A stretch of 64,000 nucleotides of DNA from Thalassospira sp. HJ. Its GTDB lineage: Bacteria; Pseudomonadota; Alphaproteobacteria; Rhodospirillales; Thalassospiraceae. The stretch is from positions 124,001-188,000 of the forward strand of contig NZ_JYII01000019.1 of the NCBI RefSeq assembly GCF_000948415.1, written 5' to 3'. This document shows, piece by piece, positions 14,500 through 21,738 of this stretch. The stretch's first letter is position 1, and every line of letters begins with the position of its first letter. A program made the position numbers and the translations under genes. The notes under the pieces were generated by a model that saw only the letters and a program-made list of their open reading frames with translations, ran no database searches and was not told the DNA's origin.

Positions 14500-15150
14500 T
14501 TAAGCCCCGGACAGGCGGGCAAAATCCGCCTGCACCTCGGCGACCAGCGCCGGATCACGATCGCGCCAATAGCGCGGATCATTCATCTTGCGCCGGATTT
14601 CGGACCGAAGATTGGTTTCCCCCGCCCCGCAATCGGCTTTGCCAAGGGCTGCCTCATTGCTTTGCGCCATCATACGATGCATGGCGCGCACGCCATCGGC
14701 ACTTTGACACAGCGTTTCAAAGGCGGCGTCTGGCAGATTGGCCTTGCCCCAGCTTTCAATTTTCGGTGCCAGCTTCTTCCAGCTTTCCGCACCGCCAAAC
14801 TCGGCCGCAAGTGCTGCGCGATCTGTCGCACGCCGGGCGGCCTGATCAAGATCGCCCAGAAGCGGTGAAAGGACTTCCCCCGCCAGATCATAGACCAACT
14901 GCGCCTGGGCGTTGCTGAAGCCTGCTTCATGCAGGCGCTGGTTCAGATCGGCATCGATATCGCCAAAACCATCCGCAAGCGTGATTGCATAGGCGTCTGG
15001 TGTTTCGGGCACCAGATTGGCAAGGGCTTCGGGATCAAGCATGCTTTCAGGCATCTCGTTGCTGGCATCTTCTGCTTCCGGCGTTTCGGATGTTTCCGGC
15101 ACGTCAGATGCCGCGACTTCCGGAGAAAGAAGGTCGGGTTCGGTTGTCAT
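14500..15150 (-). CDS. Phage scaffolding/capsid assembly protein (gp9-like)
   Basis: 216 residues, acidic N-terminus rich in D, E, P and S (MTTEPDLLSPEVAASDVPET...), then LANLVPETPDAYAITLADGFGDIDADLNQRLHEAGFSNAQAQLVYDLAGEVL (in part), which matches capsid assembly proteins of podophages and of related prophages. The C-terminus is helical and basic (RSEIRRKMNDPRYWRDRDPALVAEVQADFARL). Scaffolds guide prohead assembly and leave before packaging. It lies between portal and capsid, as in T7. The stop is 8 bp from the MITE-like element. Confidence 0.8.
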   Translation of the reverse strand: MTTEPDLLSPEVAASDVPETSETPEAEDASNEMPESMLDPEALANLVPETPDAYAITLADGFGDIDADLNQRLHEAGFSNAQAQLVYDLAGEVLSPLLGDLDQAARRATDRAALAAEFGGAESWKKLAPKIESWGKANLPDAAFETLCQSADGVRAMHRMMAQSNEAALGKADCGAGETNLRSEIRRKMNDPRYWRDRDPALVAEVQADFARLSGA

Positions 15151-15201
15151 GCGAACACTCCGCTAAATGGGTCAAACTTTGTTTGGCATGTGTGGCTCCG
15201 G

Positions 15202-15275
15202 TTCCCCGCCTGCGCGGGGATGACGGTGCCCAAAACATCTCATGGAACGAACGTCATTCCCGCGCAGGCGGGAAC
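15202..15275. repeat. Paired palindromic repeat (REP/BIME-like), copy D
   Basis: TTCCCCGCCTGCGCGGGGA (from 15202) and TTCCCGCGCAGGCGGGAAC (to 15275), with the linker CATGGAACGAACGTCA. It overlaps the 3' end of the Bbp19-like gene, which takes its last codons and stop from the second palindrome. Confidence 0.85.
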
Positions 15276-15538
15276 ATCGCGCCGCAAGCTCCGTCGTCTT
15301 TCGCGCCAGCCGCCAATCGCTTGATCTGCAACACCAGCGCCCGTTGCCCTTCGCGCATCCAGATCGCCTTGTCACTGGCATCCGGCCCAAGCACGCTGAG
15401 CAGGAAATGACGTTCGAGATCGTCGAGAACCTTTGCACCGGCATCACTATCAAAGCAGGCCTGCCAATGATCGGTGCCGTCCTTGGTCAGGGCTTCGGTT
15501 TCAGCCTCGAACCAGTCCCATCCGATATCAACCATCAC
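15254..15538 (-). CDS. Bbp19-like phage protein
   Basis: 94 residues. The core ACFDSDAGAKVLDDLERHFLLSVL ... KAIWMREGQRALVLQIKRL has the pattern of Bbp19-type phage proteins (a residue row ending in an xREGQRxVVL motif). The role is unknown; members occur next to portal genes. The ATG overlaps the portal stop. The last eight codons (MFPPARE and stop) are made of the palindromic repeat copy D, so the native C-terminus has been replaced or extended by repeat insertion. Confidence 0.7.
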   Translation of the reverse strand: MMVDIGWDWFEAETEALTKDGTDHWQACFDSDAGAKVLDDLERHFLLSVLGPDASDKAIWMREGQRALVLQIKRLAAGAKDDGACGAMFPPARE

Positions 15539-17055
15539 ACTGCCTCCGCGATTTCAGACGGCAGGCTTGGCCGCAACAGATGGTCGGGCACGCCAAACTG
15601 ATCGGCAAGCCAGCGGACCATGACGGGCAGATCGACCTCTGCCAATGCCTCCGGGCCCAGGGCCGCGATGCGCGAAAGCCAATCAAGCGCCTGACCTGCC
15701 TGTACCCGTTTGGGCAATTGCGCCAAGGGGGCCGCGTGACGCAGCACGACAACATCGCCATCAAGCGGGATGTCTGGAAGCTCCCCGGTTTGGGTCAGGA
15801 TATAAAGTGCCCGCCGGATCAACGGATAAAGCAACTCCGCCTGCAACCGGCCATAGGTTGCCCCCAGAAGCCTTGCGTTTTCCGATGCCCGTTCCAGCAC
15901 CTCGGTCGCGGTCATGCCCGGTTGATCGGTTTGCCCCAACCGATCAGCCAGCAAACACCGTCGGATGCGATCACGTAGGTCTGAGAGCACAAGATCCGAC
16001 ACATCAAACCGACCGGGCGCCTCAAGCGGTTTGAGCCCCGCCGATCCCACGGCCTTGGGAATGATGCTACCCGGCACGAGCCGGATGGTCGCGGGATTGA
16101 GCACCCCGTCATCATCGGCCTGCCAGATGCCAGTAACGGCGATCGAGGCGTTTTTAAGCACCAGCTCGACCACCTTATTTGCTGTCTTGATATCGGGCAG
16201 CGCCTTCATCACGGGCGACCGGCCATAAATCTCGCCCGGTGCCTTCATCCAGCGAAAGGCAATATAGGGCGAGACATCAAAACGGTCGCGATAGATCAGA
16301 TCATTGGTCGTGGCATCGCCGTCTTCGCGAAACACACACAGCTCATAACCGGTTTTGCCGTTGGCTGCCGGAAGTACCGCCTCGATCACGGTGATGCGTT
16401 TTGGTGCATCCTTGTCATCGCCATCATCGGCTAAGCCCTTGGCTACCGGCCAGGTCGCCGCGATCTCGTCGCGGGTCAGTGCCAGTTTGCGAAACACTGC
16501 GTCCATCTTGCCATCAGACCGCTCTTCAAACGCCAAGTCACGCAAGGGCACGGCGGTAAAGCGCAATGCAGACGGGCTGTGCAAATCGGCCTTTTCAAGT
16601 CGCAAACACGCCGTCCCGGCCGTCACCAGATCGAGAAACGCCTGATGCATTTCGACCGCAAAGTTGGAGCGATCAAAGTGCCCCTGCAAAATCCGAACGG
16701 CCCGACCAAGTTGCTCGGTCAGTACCTGCCGATCCGCATTGGCGACATTGCCGCCCGCCTCCAACTCAAACCAGCCACCAGCGGGCGGGGTAATTTCGGC
16801 CATCAGACTGGCGGCAAGTTGTTCGACCGCATCGGATGCCGTGGCATCAAACACCCGATCCAGGCGCTTGCCGCCACTGGTCTGGTGGCTTGCCGCTGCA
16901 TTGCGCTGTGGCAGGGCAAATTCATAACAATCCTGCCAATGCGACAGCCAATTGCGCCGGCGTTCCATCGCCTTTTGAAAGCGGGTGCGCAGATGAGCGA
17001 TATCTGCCCCATCGGTTGCCTTGTCCGCAGCCACCGCCTTTTGCGACTTCGCCAT
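15535..17055 (-). CDS. Portal protein (T7 gp8-like head-tail connector)
   Basis: 506 residues, close to the usual length. The start region RTRFQKAMERRRNWLSHWQDCYEFALPQRN is typical for portals of T7-like phages. Other conserved stretches are DRVFDATASDAVEQLAASLMAEITPPAGGWFEL (in part), RDRFDVSPYIAFRWMKAPGEIYGRSPVM (in part) and GMTATEVLERASENARLLG. Portals form the dodecameric DNA channel and dock the terminase. No interruption is seen. It follows the 78-residue gene by 2 bp and overlaps the Bbp19-like gene, so these are coupled. Confidence 0.92.
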   Translation of the reverse strand: MAKSQKAVAADKATDGADIAHLRTRFQKAMERRRNWLSHWQDCYEFALPQRNAAASHQTSGGKRLDRVFDATASDAVEQLAASLMAEITPPAGGWFELEAGGNVANADRQVLTEQLGRAVRILQGHFDRSNFAVEMHQAFLDLVTAGTACLRLEKADLHSPSALRFTAVPLRDLAFEERSDGKMDAVFRKLALTRDEIAATWPVAKGLADDGDDKDAPKRITVIEAVLPAANGKTGYELCVFREDGDATTNDLIYRDRFDVSPYIAFRWMKAPGEIYGRSPVMKALPDIKTANKVVELVLKNASIAVTGIWQADDDGVLNPATIRLVPGSIIPKAVGSAGLKPLEAPGRFDVSDLVLSDLRDRIRRCLLADRLGQTDQPGMTATEVLERASENARLLGATYGRLQAELLYPLIRRALYILTQTGELPDIPLDGDVVVLRHAAPLAQLPKRVQAGQALDWLSRIAALGPEALAEVDLPVMVRWLADQFGVPDHLLRPSLPSEIAEAV

Positions 17056-17057
17056 GC

Positions 17058-17294
17058 TTATTCCCCCAACAGGTTCTTGCCACCGCCCGCCTTGGCGATG
17101 CGGTCTGTCAAAAGCCCGCGATAACTTGTCCCGATCAAACTGGCGCGCCCATAACGACGACGTTCAAGCGCCTCGGTCCGGGCCAAGCGTGCGGCGTCTT
17201 CGGCACTGGTGTCATCTTCGGTTTTGGTCGCCGTTGGCGTTTGGGCCGGCGGCGCAACACGTGCCGGTTTCGGCGTGGAAAACAGGCTTCCCAT
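17058..17294 (-). CDS. Small phage protein preceding the portal
   Basis: 78 residues starting MGSLFSTPKPARVAPPAQTP, with a basic helix TEALERRRYGRASLIGTSYRGLL and glycine-rich C-terminus KAGGGKNLLGE. The RRRYGRxSxI...RGLL pattern is shared by short proteins just upstream of portal genes in alphaproteobacterial prophages; role unknown, perhaps head assembly. The frame is open further upstream through a palindromic repeat, but CGGAGG placed 5-6 bases before this ATG fixes the start. Its stop is 2 bp before the portal start. Confidence 0.7.
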   Translation of the reverse strand: MGSLFSTPKPARVAPPAQTPTATKTEDDTSAEDAARLARTEALERRRYGRASLIGTSYRGLLTDRIAKAGGGKNLLGE

Positions 17295-17350
17295 CTGGGC
17301 CTCCGGTTTGTGAAGTTTGGTGATGGTTTCGACAGAGCACGTTACATGAG

Positions 17351-17424
17351 TTCCCCGCCTTCGCGGGGATGACGGTGCCCAAAACAGCTGCAAGGAACGA
17401 ACGTCATTCCCGCGAAGGCGGGAA
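17351..17424. repeat. Paired palindromic repeat (REP/BIME-like), copy E
   Basis: TTCCCCGCCTTCGCGGGGAT (17351-17370) and TTCCCGCGAAGGCGGGAA (17407-17424), linked by a segment ending AAGGAACGAACGTCA. It lies between the portal operon and the upstream phage gene, next to a terminator. Confidence 0.85.
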
Positions 17425-17450
17425 GCTCGATCCACAAGCTCACAGCCAAA

Positions 17451-17487
17451 CGCAAAAACGCCCGCAAGGGTCGGAACCCTGCGGGCG
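17451..17487 (-). terminator. Rho-independent terminator upstream of the portal operon
   Basis: Stem CGCCCGCAAGGGT / AACCCTGCGGGCG (17459-17487) around CGG, followed on the minus strand by TTTTTGCG. It should end transcripts of the two leading phage genes. Confidence 0.75.
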
Positions 17488-17534
17488 CATCTGTGGCGTT
17501 GATTTGTCTCTTATGTCACATTAAAAAGAACAAA

Positions 17535-18059
17535 TCAAGAACATTTTTCAGAAAAAAACACATCCCCGATTTGATCGCGCTCCAACCCCTTTTGCAGATG
17601 GCGATAGAGCTGCCAGGGGGTGATGATCCAGAGTGCCGAAATGCCAAGCAACCGTTTGACCAGTTCGACACAACTCATCGGGCCAAAGCGGACCTTGCGT
17701 GAAATGGAGGCCGGATAGCGCGCCCAGATACAGTGATATCCAAGGCCGCGATAATAGGCCGCCGGATCAAAGATCGGCGAATAGCACCAGCTGTCACAGC
17801 GCACCCGATGGCTTTGCGGGTCAAGGCAGATCCATTCCCCTGCCCGAACCCCGGATACCAGCACAAAGCAATGGCGAAAGCCCGGTTTGAGAACCCGCAA
17901 CAAACGCTTTTCCGGCGCATCGGCAAACACCACCAGTACTGAAACCTCACGCCCTGTCGAGGATTGGTTGGTCCAGTGATCGATCCATGGATCGGCGGCA
18001 TCTCGCAAGGCTTCCCCGGCAATCGGGGCGGGTTTGATCAGGTTTGTTACATCCCGCAT
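17535..18059 (-). CDS. Conserved phage protein, possible papain-like fold
   Basis: 174 residues. Notable segments are FRHCFVLVSGVRAGEWICLDPQSHRV, YHCIWARYP and GPMSCVELVKRLLGI..LWIITPWQLYRHL. The H...C order with a C-VELVKRLLGI helix recalls circularly permuted papain-like (NlpC/P60-related) proteins, and similar proteins sit at the head of T7-like alphaproteobacterial prophage cassettes. A peptidase or amidase role is only a suggestion. It overlaps the upstream gene by 13 bp and is followed by a terminator. Confidence 0.65.
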   Translation of the reverse strand: MRDVTNLIKPAPIAGEALRDAADPWIDHWTNQSSTGREVSVLVVFADAPEKRLLRVLKPGFRHCFVLVSGVRAGEWICLDPQSHRVRCDSWCYSPIFDPAAYYRGLGYHCIWARYPASISRKVRFGPMSCVELVKRLLGISALWIITPWQLYRHLQKGLERDQIGDVFFSEKCS

Positions 18060-18487
18060 GGCGACAGATCCCCACCCAGTTCCACGGCAACATCATCATG
18101 ATGAAAACTTTCATCACGCCCGCGTTTGACGATCCCGCGCGTGACCAGCACATTTTCAAGGGACTCCATGGCATGGCGCCATAGATCCCCCTTACCCTTT
18201 TCACGCGGATCACGTGGGTCGGGTTCGCGTTCGACGAGGCCAAAATACTCCAGAACCTGCAAATGGCGATCACCCAGAATGCCGCCCTTTTTAAGGCGCA
18301 TCACTGCGTTATAAACATCATCCGGATCACAGGGGCGGACCACCTCGCCCGCGTCGGCCACCACACGCGCACCTTCGATCCGGGCCGTCTGACAGCGCAC
18401 GAACCAGAACCATGCCTGCCTGGCACTGGAAAAAGGGGTGATGTCGCGCGCAGAAAGTGGTTTGGGAAAAAGTCGTTGTTCGGTCAC
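18047..18487 (-). CDS. Conserved phage-associated protein at start of the cassette
   Basis: 146 residues: MTEQRLFPKPLSARDITPFSSARQAWFWFVRCQTAR, then RPCDPDDVYNAVMRLKKGGILGDRHLQVLEYFG. The last segment is strongly conserved among proteins that open portal-terminase cassettes in alphaproteobacteria, but the function is unknown. The central region reads like a helical DNA- or protein-binding module. It overlaps the following gene by 13 bp, and its promoter should be in the 390-bp region to its right. Confidence 0.65.
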   Translation of the reverse strand: MTEQRLFPKPLSARDITPFSSARQAWFWFVRCQTARIEGARVVADAGEVVRPCDPDDVYNAVMRLKKGGILGDRHLQVLEYFGLVEREPDPRDPREKGKGDLWRHAMESLENVLVTRGIVKRGRDESFHHDDVAVELGGDLSPCGM

Positions 18488-18876
18488 GTCGCCCTCCTGC
18501 TTGGTAATGCCTGTTCATTCCACCGGGCCTGCAACCGCACCATCACCGTGCCAAATCCAGAAAATGGATACAGCAATCCCGCCCGCGCATTTGGCAATGC
18601 ACGCCGGTGCGATGAATGGTTTGTGATGTCCCCAAGGGCCTTTTCCGCCCGCGCAAATCAGCAGCTTTGACCGCCGCGTTATCAGCCGGCCTTGATCAGG
18701 CCCGACTTACTTCCAGATGCAATTCCGGTGTTGATATGCAAGCTATAATCCCTTTTTGTTCTCATTGTAAAGGATTAATTTCCTATTCAAAAGACGAGGC
18801 GATTCTGCCTGCATGGGCCCAGCGGCGCCCCAGATCCTATAACAATTTGATTTTATGGATCTTTTGGGGCCCCGCC
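18488..18876. other. Prophage/chromosome boundary region without a supported gene
   Basis: No convincing gene. It should hold the promoter of the minus-strand phage cassette and the 3' end region of the LacI-type gene. The part from about 18745 to 18870 is AT-rich. A GGGGCCCC palindrome (18866-18873) lies just after the regulator's stop. No attachment-site duplication could be matched with the left end. Confidence 0.35.
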
Positions 18877-19911
18877 TTATGGCAGGTTCTCCTTCACTAC
18901 GACCTGCATGGTGAGTTTGGCGACGTCCTCGTCGGCCGCCTGGCCGTTGCGGAGGTTTTCGAAAATCCGCAGGGTGTTTTGCACAATCACGCCCGGGCTT
19001 TGGGTGATGACGACATCCATGATGTCTTCAAGCAAGAAGCGTCTTGTATCAGGGGTCAGGCCATGACCGATAAAGATGATTTCGCGTCCCCGCCCACTTT
19101 CGCGCAGCGCGCGCGCCACCCCGTCTGACGAACCGCCGACGTTATAAATGCCGACCAGATCGGGATATTCTTCGAGAAGCGATTTGGTGTGCAGGTAGTT
19201 TTCACTGCGGTTATCATGACCTTCGCGGGCTGCCACCACGCGGATATCGGGAAAATCTTCCTCCATCAGCGACAGGAAACCCATTTCGCGTTCTTCATGG
19301 GCGCGATAGGTGCGGCTGGCGGCAATCATCGCAACCCGACCGCGGGCAGGCCCCATGAACCGGCCCAGCAAATAACCCGCTGTGCGCCCAACCGCCCGGT
19401 TATCCAGCCCGACATAGGCCGCGTGCGGCACACCGGAAATATCCGAGACCACAGTAATGATGTGTTTCCCGGCATCCTGAAGATCGGCCACAGTTTCACG
19501 CACCAGCGGATGATCAATCGCCATAAAAGCAATGCCATCGGCCTTTTCACCGTGTTGGCGCAGGGCTTCGGAGAGCAGTTGCGGATTGAAACTGTCGATA
19601 AAATAGACACGCGCGCGGATGTTATAGCCCGTTGTCGCCTCGGCTGCGGTCTTGATGCGATCACCGAGCAGTTTGAGATACGGGTTGGTGCCCGATGGCA
19701 GCAGGAATACCACACGCATCGGCTTGGGCCGGAAGACTTCATGGGTGTCGGTTTCGGGCAGATAGCCAAGTTCGCTTGCGGCCTGAAGCACGCGTTTTGC
19801 CGTGCGTTCACGCACGCCGGGGCGCTTGTTCAGCACCCGGTCGACCGTTGCCGGAGACACCCCGGAAAGGTCGGCAATATCCTTGATGATCGGCCCGCTT
19901 GTCTTTGGCAT
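18877..19911 (-). CDS. LacI-family transcriptional regulator of the TRAP/RLP locus
   Basis: 344 residues. The LacI-type HTH (IKDIADLSGVSPATVDRVLNKRPGVRERTAKRV in part, residues 9-41) leads to a periplasmic-binding-protein-like ligand domain (RVVFLLPSGTNPYLKLLGDRI, AFMAIDHPLVRE, GYLLGRFMG, DLVGIYNVGGSSDGVARAL, FIGHGLTPDTR). This layout is of the sugar-responsive type. An in-frame upstream extension of 27 codons lacks family features, and GAGGG before this ATG fixes the start. Divergent from the TRAP operon, with a palindrome in the shared promoter region; probably represses it until the sugar acid appears. Confidence 0.85.
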   Translation of the reverse strand: MPKTSGPIIKDIADLSGVSPATVDRVLNKRPGVRERTAKRVLQAASELGYLPETDTHEVFRPKPMRVVFLLPSGTNPYLKLLGDRIKTAAEATTGYNIRARVYFIDSFNPQLLSEALRQHGEKADGIAFMAIDHPLVRETVADLQDAGKHIITVVSDISGVPHAAYVGLDNRAVGRTAGYLLGRFMGPARGRVAMIAASRTYRAHEEREMGFLSLMEEDFPDIRVVAAREGHDNRSENYLHTKSLLEEYPDLVGIYNVGGSSDGVARALRESGRGREIIFIGHGLTPDTRRFLLEDIMDVVITQSPGVIVQNTLRIFENLRNGQAADEDVAKLTMQVVVKENLP

Positions 19912-19934
19912 TGCACCCTCAAAACCATCAAAAC

Positions 19935-19951
19935 ACATCATTTTATGATGT
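19935..19951. promoter_or_regulatory. Palindromic operator between regulator and TRAP operon
   Basis: ACATCATTTTATGATGT is a 17-bp palindrome, with outer arms CATCAAA and TTTGATG that extend the symmetry. It is 24 bp upstream of the regulator start and about 110 bp from the TRAP start, so it is a plausible LacI-family operator for both directions. Confidence 0.6.
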
Positions 19952-20058
19952 TTGATGAGGCAATATGTTTCACGTACTCTGGGATCATTCAAGGGAAAAG
20001 AACAACAAGACAGTCCTGAAATAGACTAAAACACACAGACCATCACGGGAGGAAACCA

Positions 20059-21069
20059 ATGGTCATCCAGAGCAAGTTTCGCCATATCGCAACAACTTTC
20101 GTTGCTGCTGCATCCCTTTCTGTCATGGCGCATGCCGCCAGCGCACAGGAATATGAACTCAATTACGGTCACATGAATTCGCCGACCTCTGTTGTCGGCA
20201 TGCAGGCTGACTGGTTGGCCGAGGAAATCGCCAAAAACACCAACGGTGCGGTCAAGATCGACGTTTATCCGTCATCCCAGCTTGGCAAAATCCAGGAACT
20301 CGCCGAAGGCGTTTCCATGGGCGCCATCGCGCTGTCGCACAACACCGCTGGTGCGCTGAGCTCGCTTTATGAAGATTTCGGCGTACTTGATACCCCGTAT
20401 CTGTATCGTGATTACGACCACCTGATGAATGTGGTTGATATCAACTCGCCCGTCATGGAAGAGCTGAACCAGGGGCTGATCGACAATACCGGCATGCGCG
20501 TTTTGTATGCTTTCTATTTCGGCACCCGTCAGCTGACCGCTGATCGCGCGATCAAAACGCCGGCTGATCTTTCGGGCGTTAAAATCCGCGCCATTCCGTC
20601 GCCGGTTTACCTGACCGCGGTCGAAGGCCTTGGTGCCGCCCCGGTTCCGGTTGACTGGTCAGAAGTACCGACCGCACTTGCCACCGGTATCGTTCAGGGC
20701 CAGGAAAACCCGGTCAACGTGGCTGTCGATCACAAGCTTTATGATGTTCAGTCGCACATGATGCTGACCGGACATATCTCAGCCGCTGAAATCGTCGTGA
20801 TCAACGAAGACCTGTGGCAGAGCTTCCCTGACGACATCAAGGAAGGCATTGCCAAGGCAGCCGAGACGGTGCGCATGAAAGCGTCCCAGACGATCCTTGA
20901 TAAAGAGGCAGGCGATCTTGCCAAGCTCAAAGAAGCTGGCATGACCATCATCGGTCCGGATGACGGCCTTGATGTTGCGGCCTTCCGTGCAGGCGTTGAA
21001 AAGCTTGTGCACGAACGCTTCGACGACAAATTCGGCAAATATTACGAGCAGATCTCTGCTGTAAAATAA
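20059..21069 (+). CDS. TRAP transporter substrate-binding protein (DctP family)
   Basis: 336 residues with a Sec signal peptide (MVIQSKFRHIATTFVAAASLSVMAHA..., cleavage near ASA-QEYEL). The mature protein has the DctP fold signature: LNYGHMNSPTSVVGMQADWLAEEI, SSQLGKIQELAEGVSMGAI and AIKTPADLSGVKIRAIPSPVYLTAVEGLGAAPVPV, the last containing the conserved arginine that binds the substrate carboxylate. It captures an organic acid, likely a sugar acid, in the periplasm. GGGAGG precedes the ATG. A strong terminator after it probably makes it the most abundant product of the operon. Confidence 0.92.
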   Translation: MVIQSKFRHIATTFVAAASLSVMAHAASAQEYELNYGHMNSPTSVVGMQADWLAEEIAKNTNGAVKIDVYPSSQLGKIQELAEGVSMGAIALSHNTAGALSSLYEDFGVLDTPYLYRDYDHLMNVVDINSPVMEELNQGLIDNTGMRVLYAFYFGTRQLTADRAIKTPADLSGVKIRAIPSPVYLTAVEGLGAAPVPVDWSEVPTALATGIVQGQENPVNVAVDHKLYDVQSHMMLTGHISAAEIVVINEDLWQSFPDDIKEGIAKAAETVRMKASQTILDKEAGDLAKLKEAGMTIIGPDDGLDVAAFRAGVEKLVHERFDDKFGKYYEQISAVK

Positions 21070-21086
21070 GCAGGATCGATCGTCTT

Positions 21087-21133
21087 CGGGCGGCATCGGG
21101 GAACGACACGTTCAGGGATGCCGCCCGTTTTTT
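21087..21133 (+). terminator. Partial terminator between TRAP binding-protein and permease genes
   Basis: Stem CGGGCGGCATC (21087-21097) / GATGCCGCCCG (21117-21127), then TTTTTT. It most likely lets only part of the transcripts proceed into the permease genes, favouring the periplasmic protein. Confidence 0.8.
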
Positions 21134-21159
21134 CCAAGCCTTTGTTTTCAGGTATCGTG

Positions 21160-21738
21160 ATGCCTTACAGGAACTCCCCGATATATAAGGGGCTGGACCG
21201 GATATGCCGGGTTCTGACCGCCTTTTCCATGGTGATGCTGGCTTTGATGTCAGTCCTGGTGGTTGGTCAGGTCATCTTGCGCAACTTCTTTGATCTTGGC
21301 CTGCCCTGGGCGGATGAGCTGTCGCGCATTGCCAATATAGCCCTGGTGTTTTTCGCGGTCCCGGCACTCATGCTCCATAACCGTCACATCGCAATTGATC
21401 TGCTGTTCAGTGCACTTGGCGCACGCGGCAAGGCGATTTTGCGGTTTGCCAATTACGCGCTGATTACCGCCTTTTCCGCGATATTCCTGTTTGGTCTTTT
21501 TAAATTTGTGATGCGTGCGGGCAAGTTCACCACCCCCTCGCTTTCTATGCCCAATTACGCGGTTTATGCGCCTGTCGTAATCGCCATCGTGCTGTTGCTC
21601 GCCGTTGCGCTGTATCGCCTGATTTCGCGGACCGAGCCGGTCACGGAATATGACACTGATGACGGCGGCAACGCGATTGCCGAAGCAATTGAACAAGAAA
21701 TGGCAGCAAGCCAACGCCCGGAGGATACCCGCAAATGA
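21160..21738 (+). CDS. TRAP transporter small permease (DctQ family)
   Basis: 192 residues with four membrane segments (about 20-45, 55-75, 95-120 and 130-155) and the family features VLVVGQVILRNFFDLGLPWADELSRI and PALMLHNRHIAIDLL. DctQ proteins partner the large permease in a Na+-driven uptake complex. An earlier ATG at 21118 is within the preceding terminator stem and is not credible; this ATG has a GG-rich site before it. It overlaps the large permease gene by 4 bp. Confidence 0.9.
   Translation: MPYRNSPIYKGLDRICRVLTAFSMVMLALMSVLVVGQVILRNFFDLGLPWADELSRIANIALVFFAVPALMLHNRHIAIDLLFSALGARGKAILRFANYALITAFSAIFLFGLFKFVMRAGKFTTPSLSMPNYAVYAPVVIAIVLLLAVALYRLISRTEPVTEYDTDDGGNAIAEAIEQEMAASQRPEDTRK

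Noticed and set aside
1-18876. Prophage attachment sites
   Set aside because: No tRNA and no convincing direct repeat flanks the cassette in the window.
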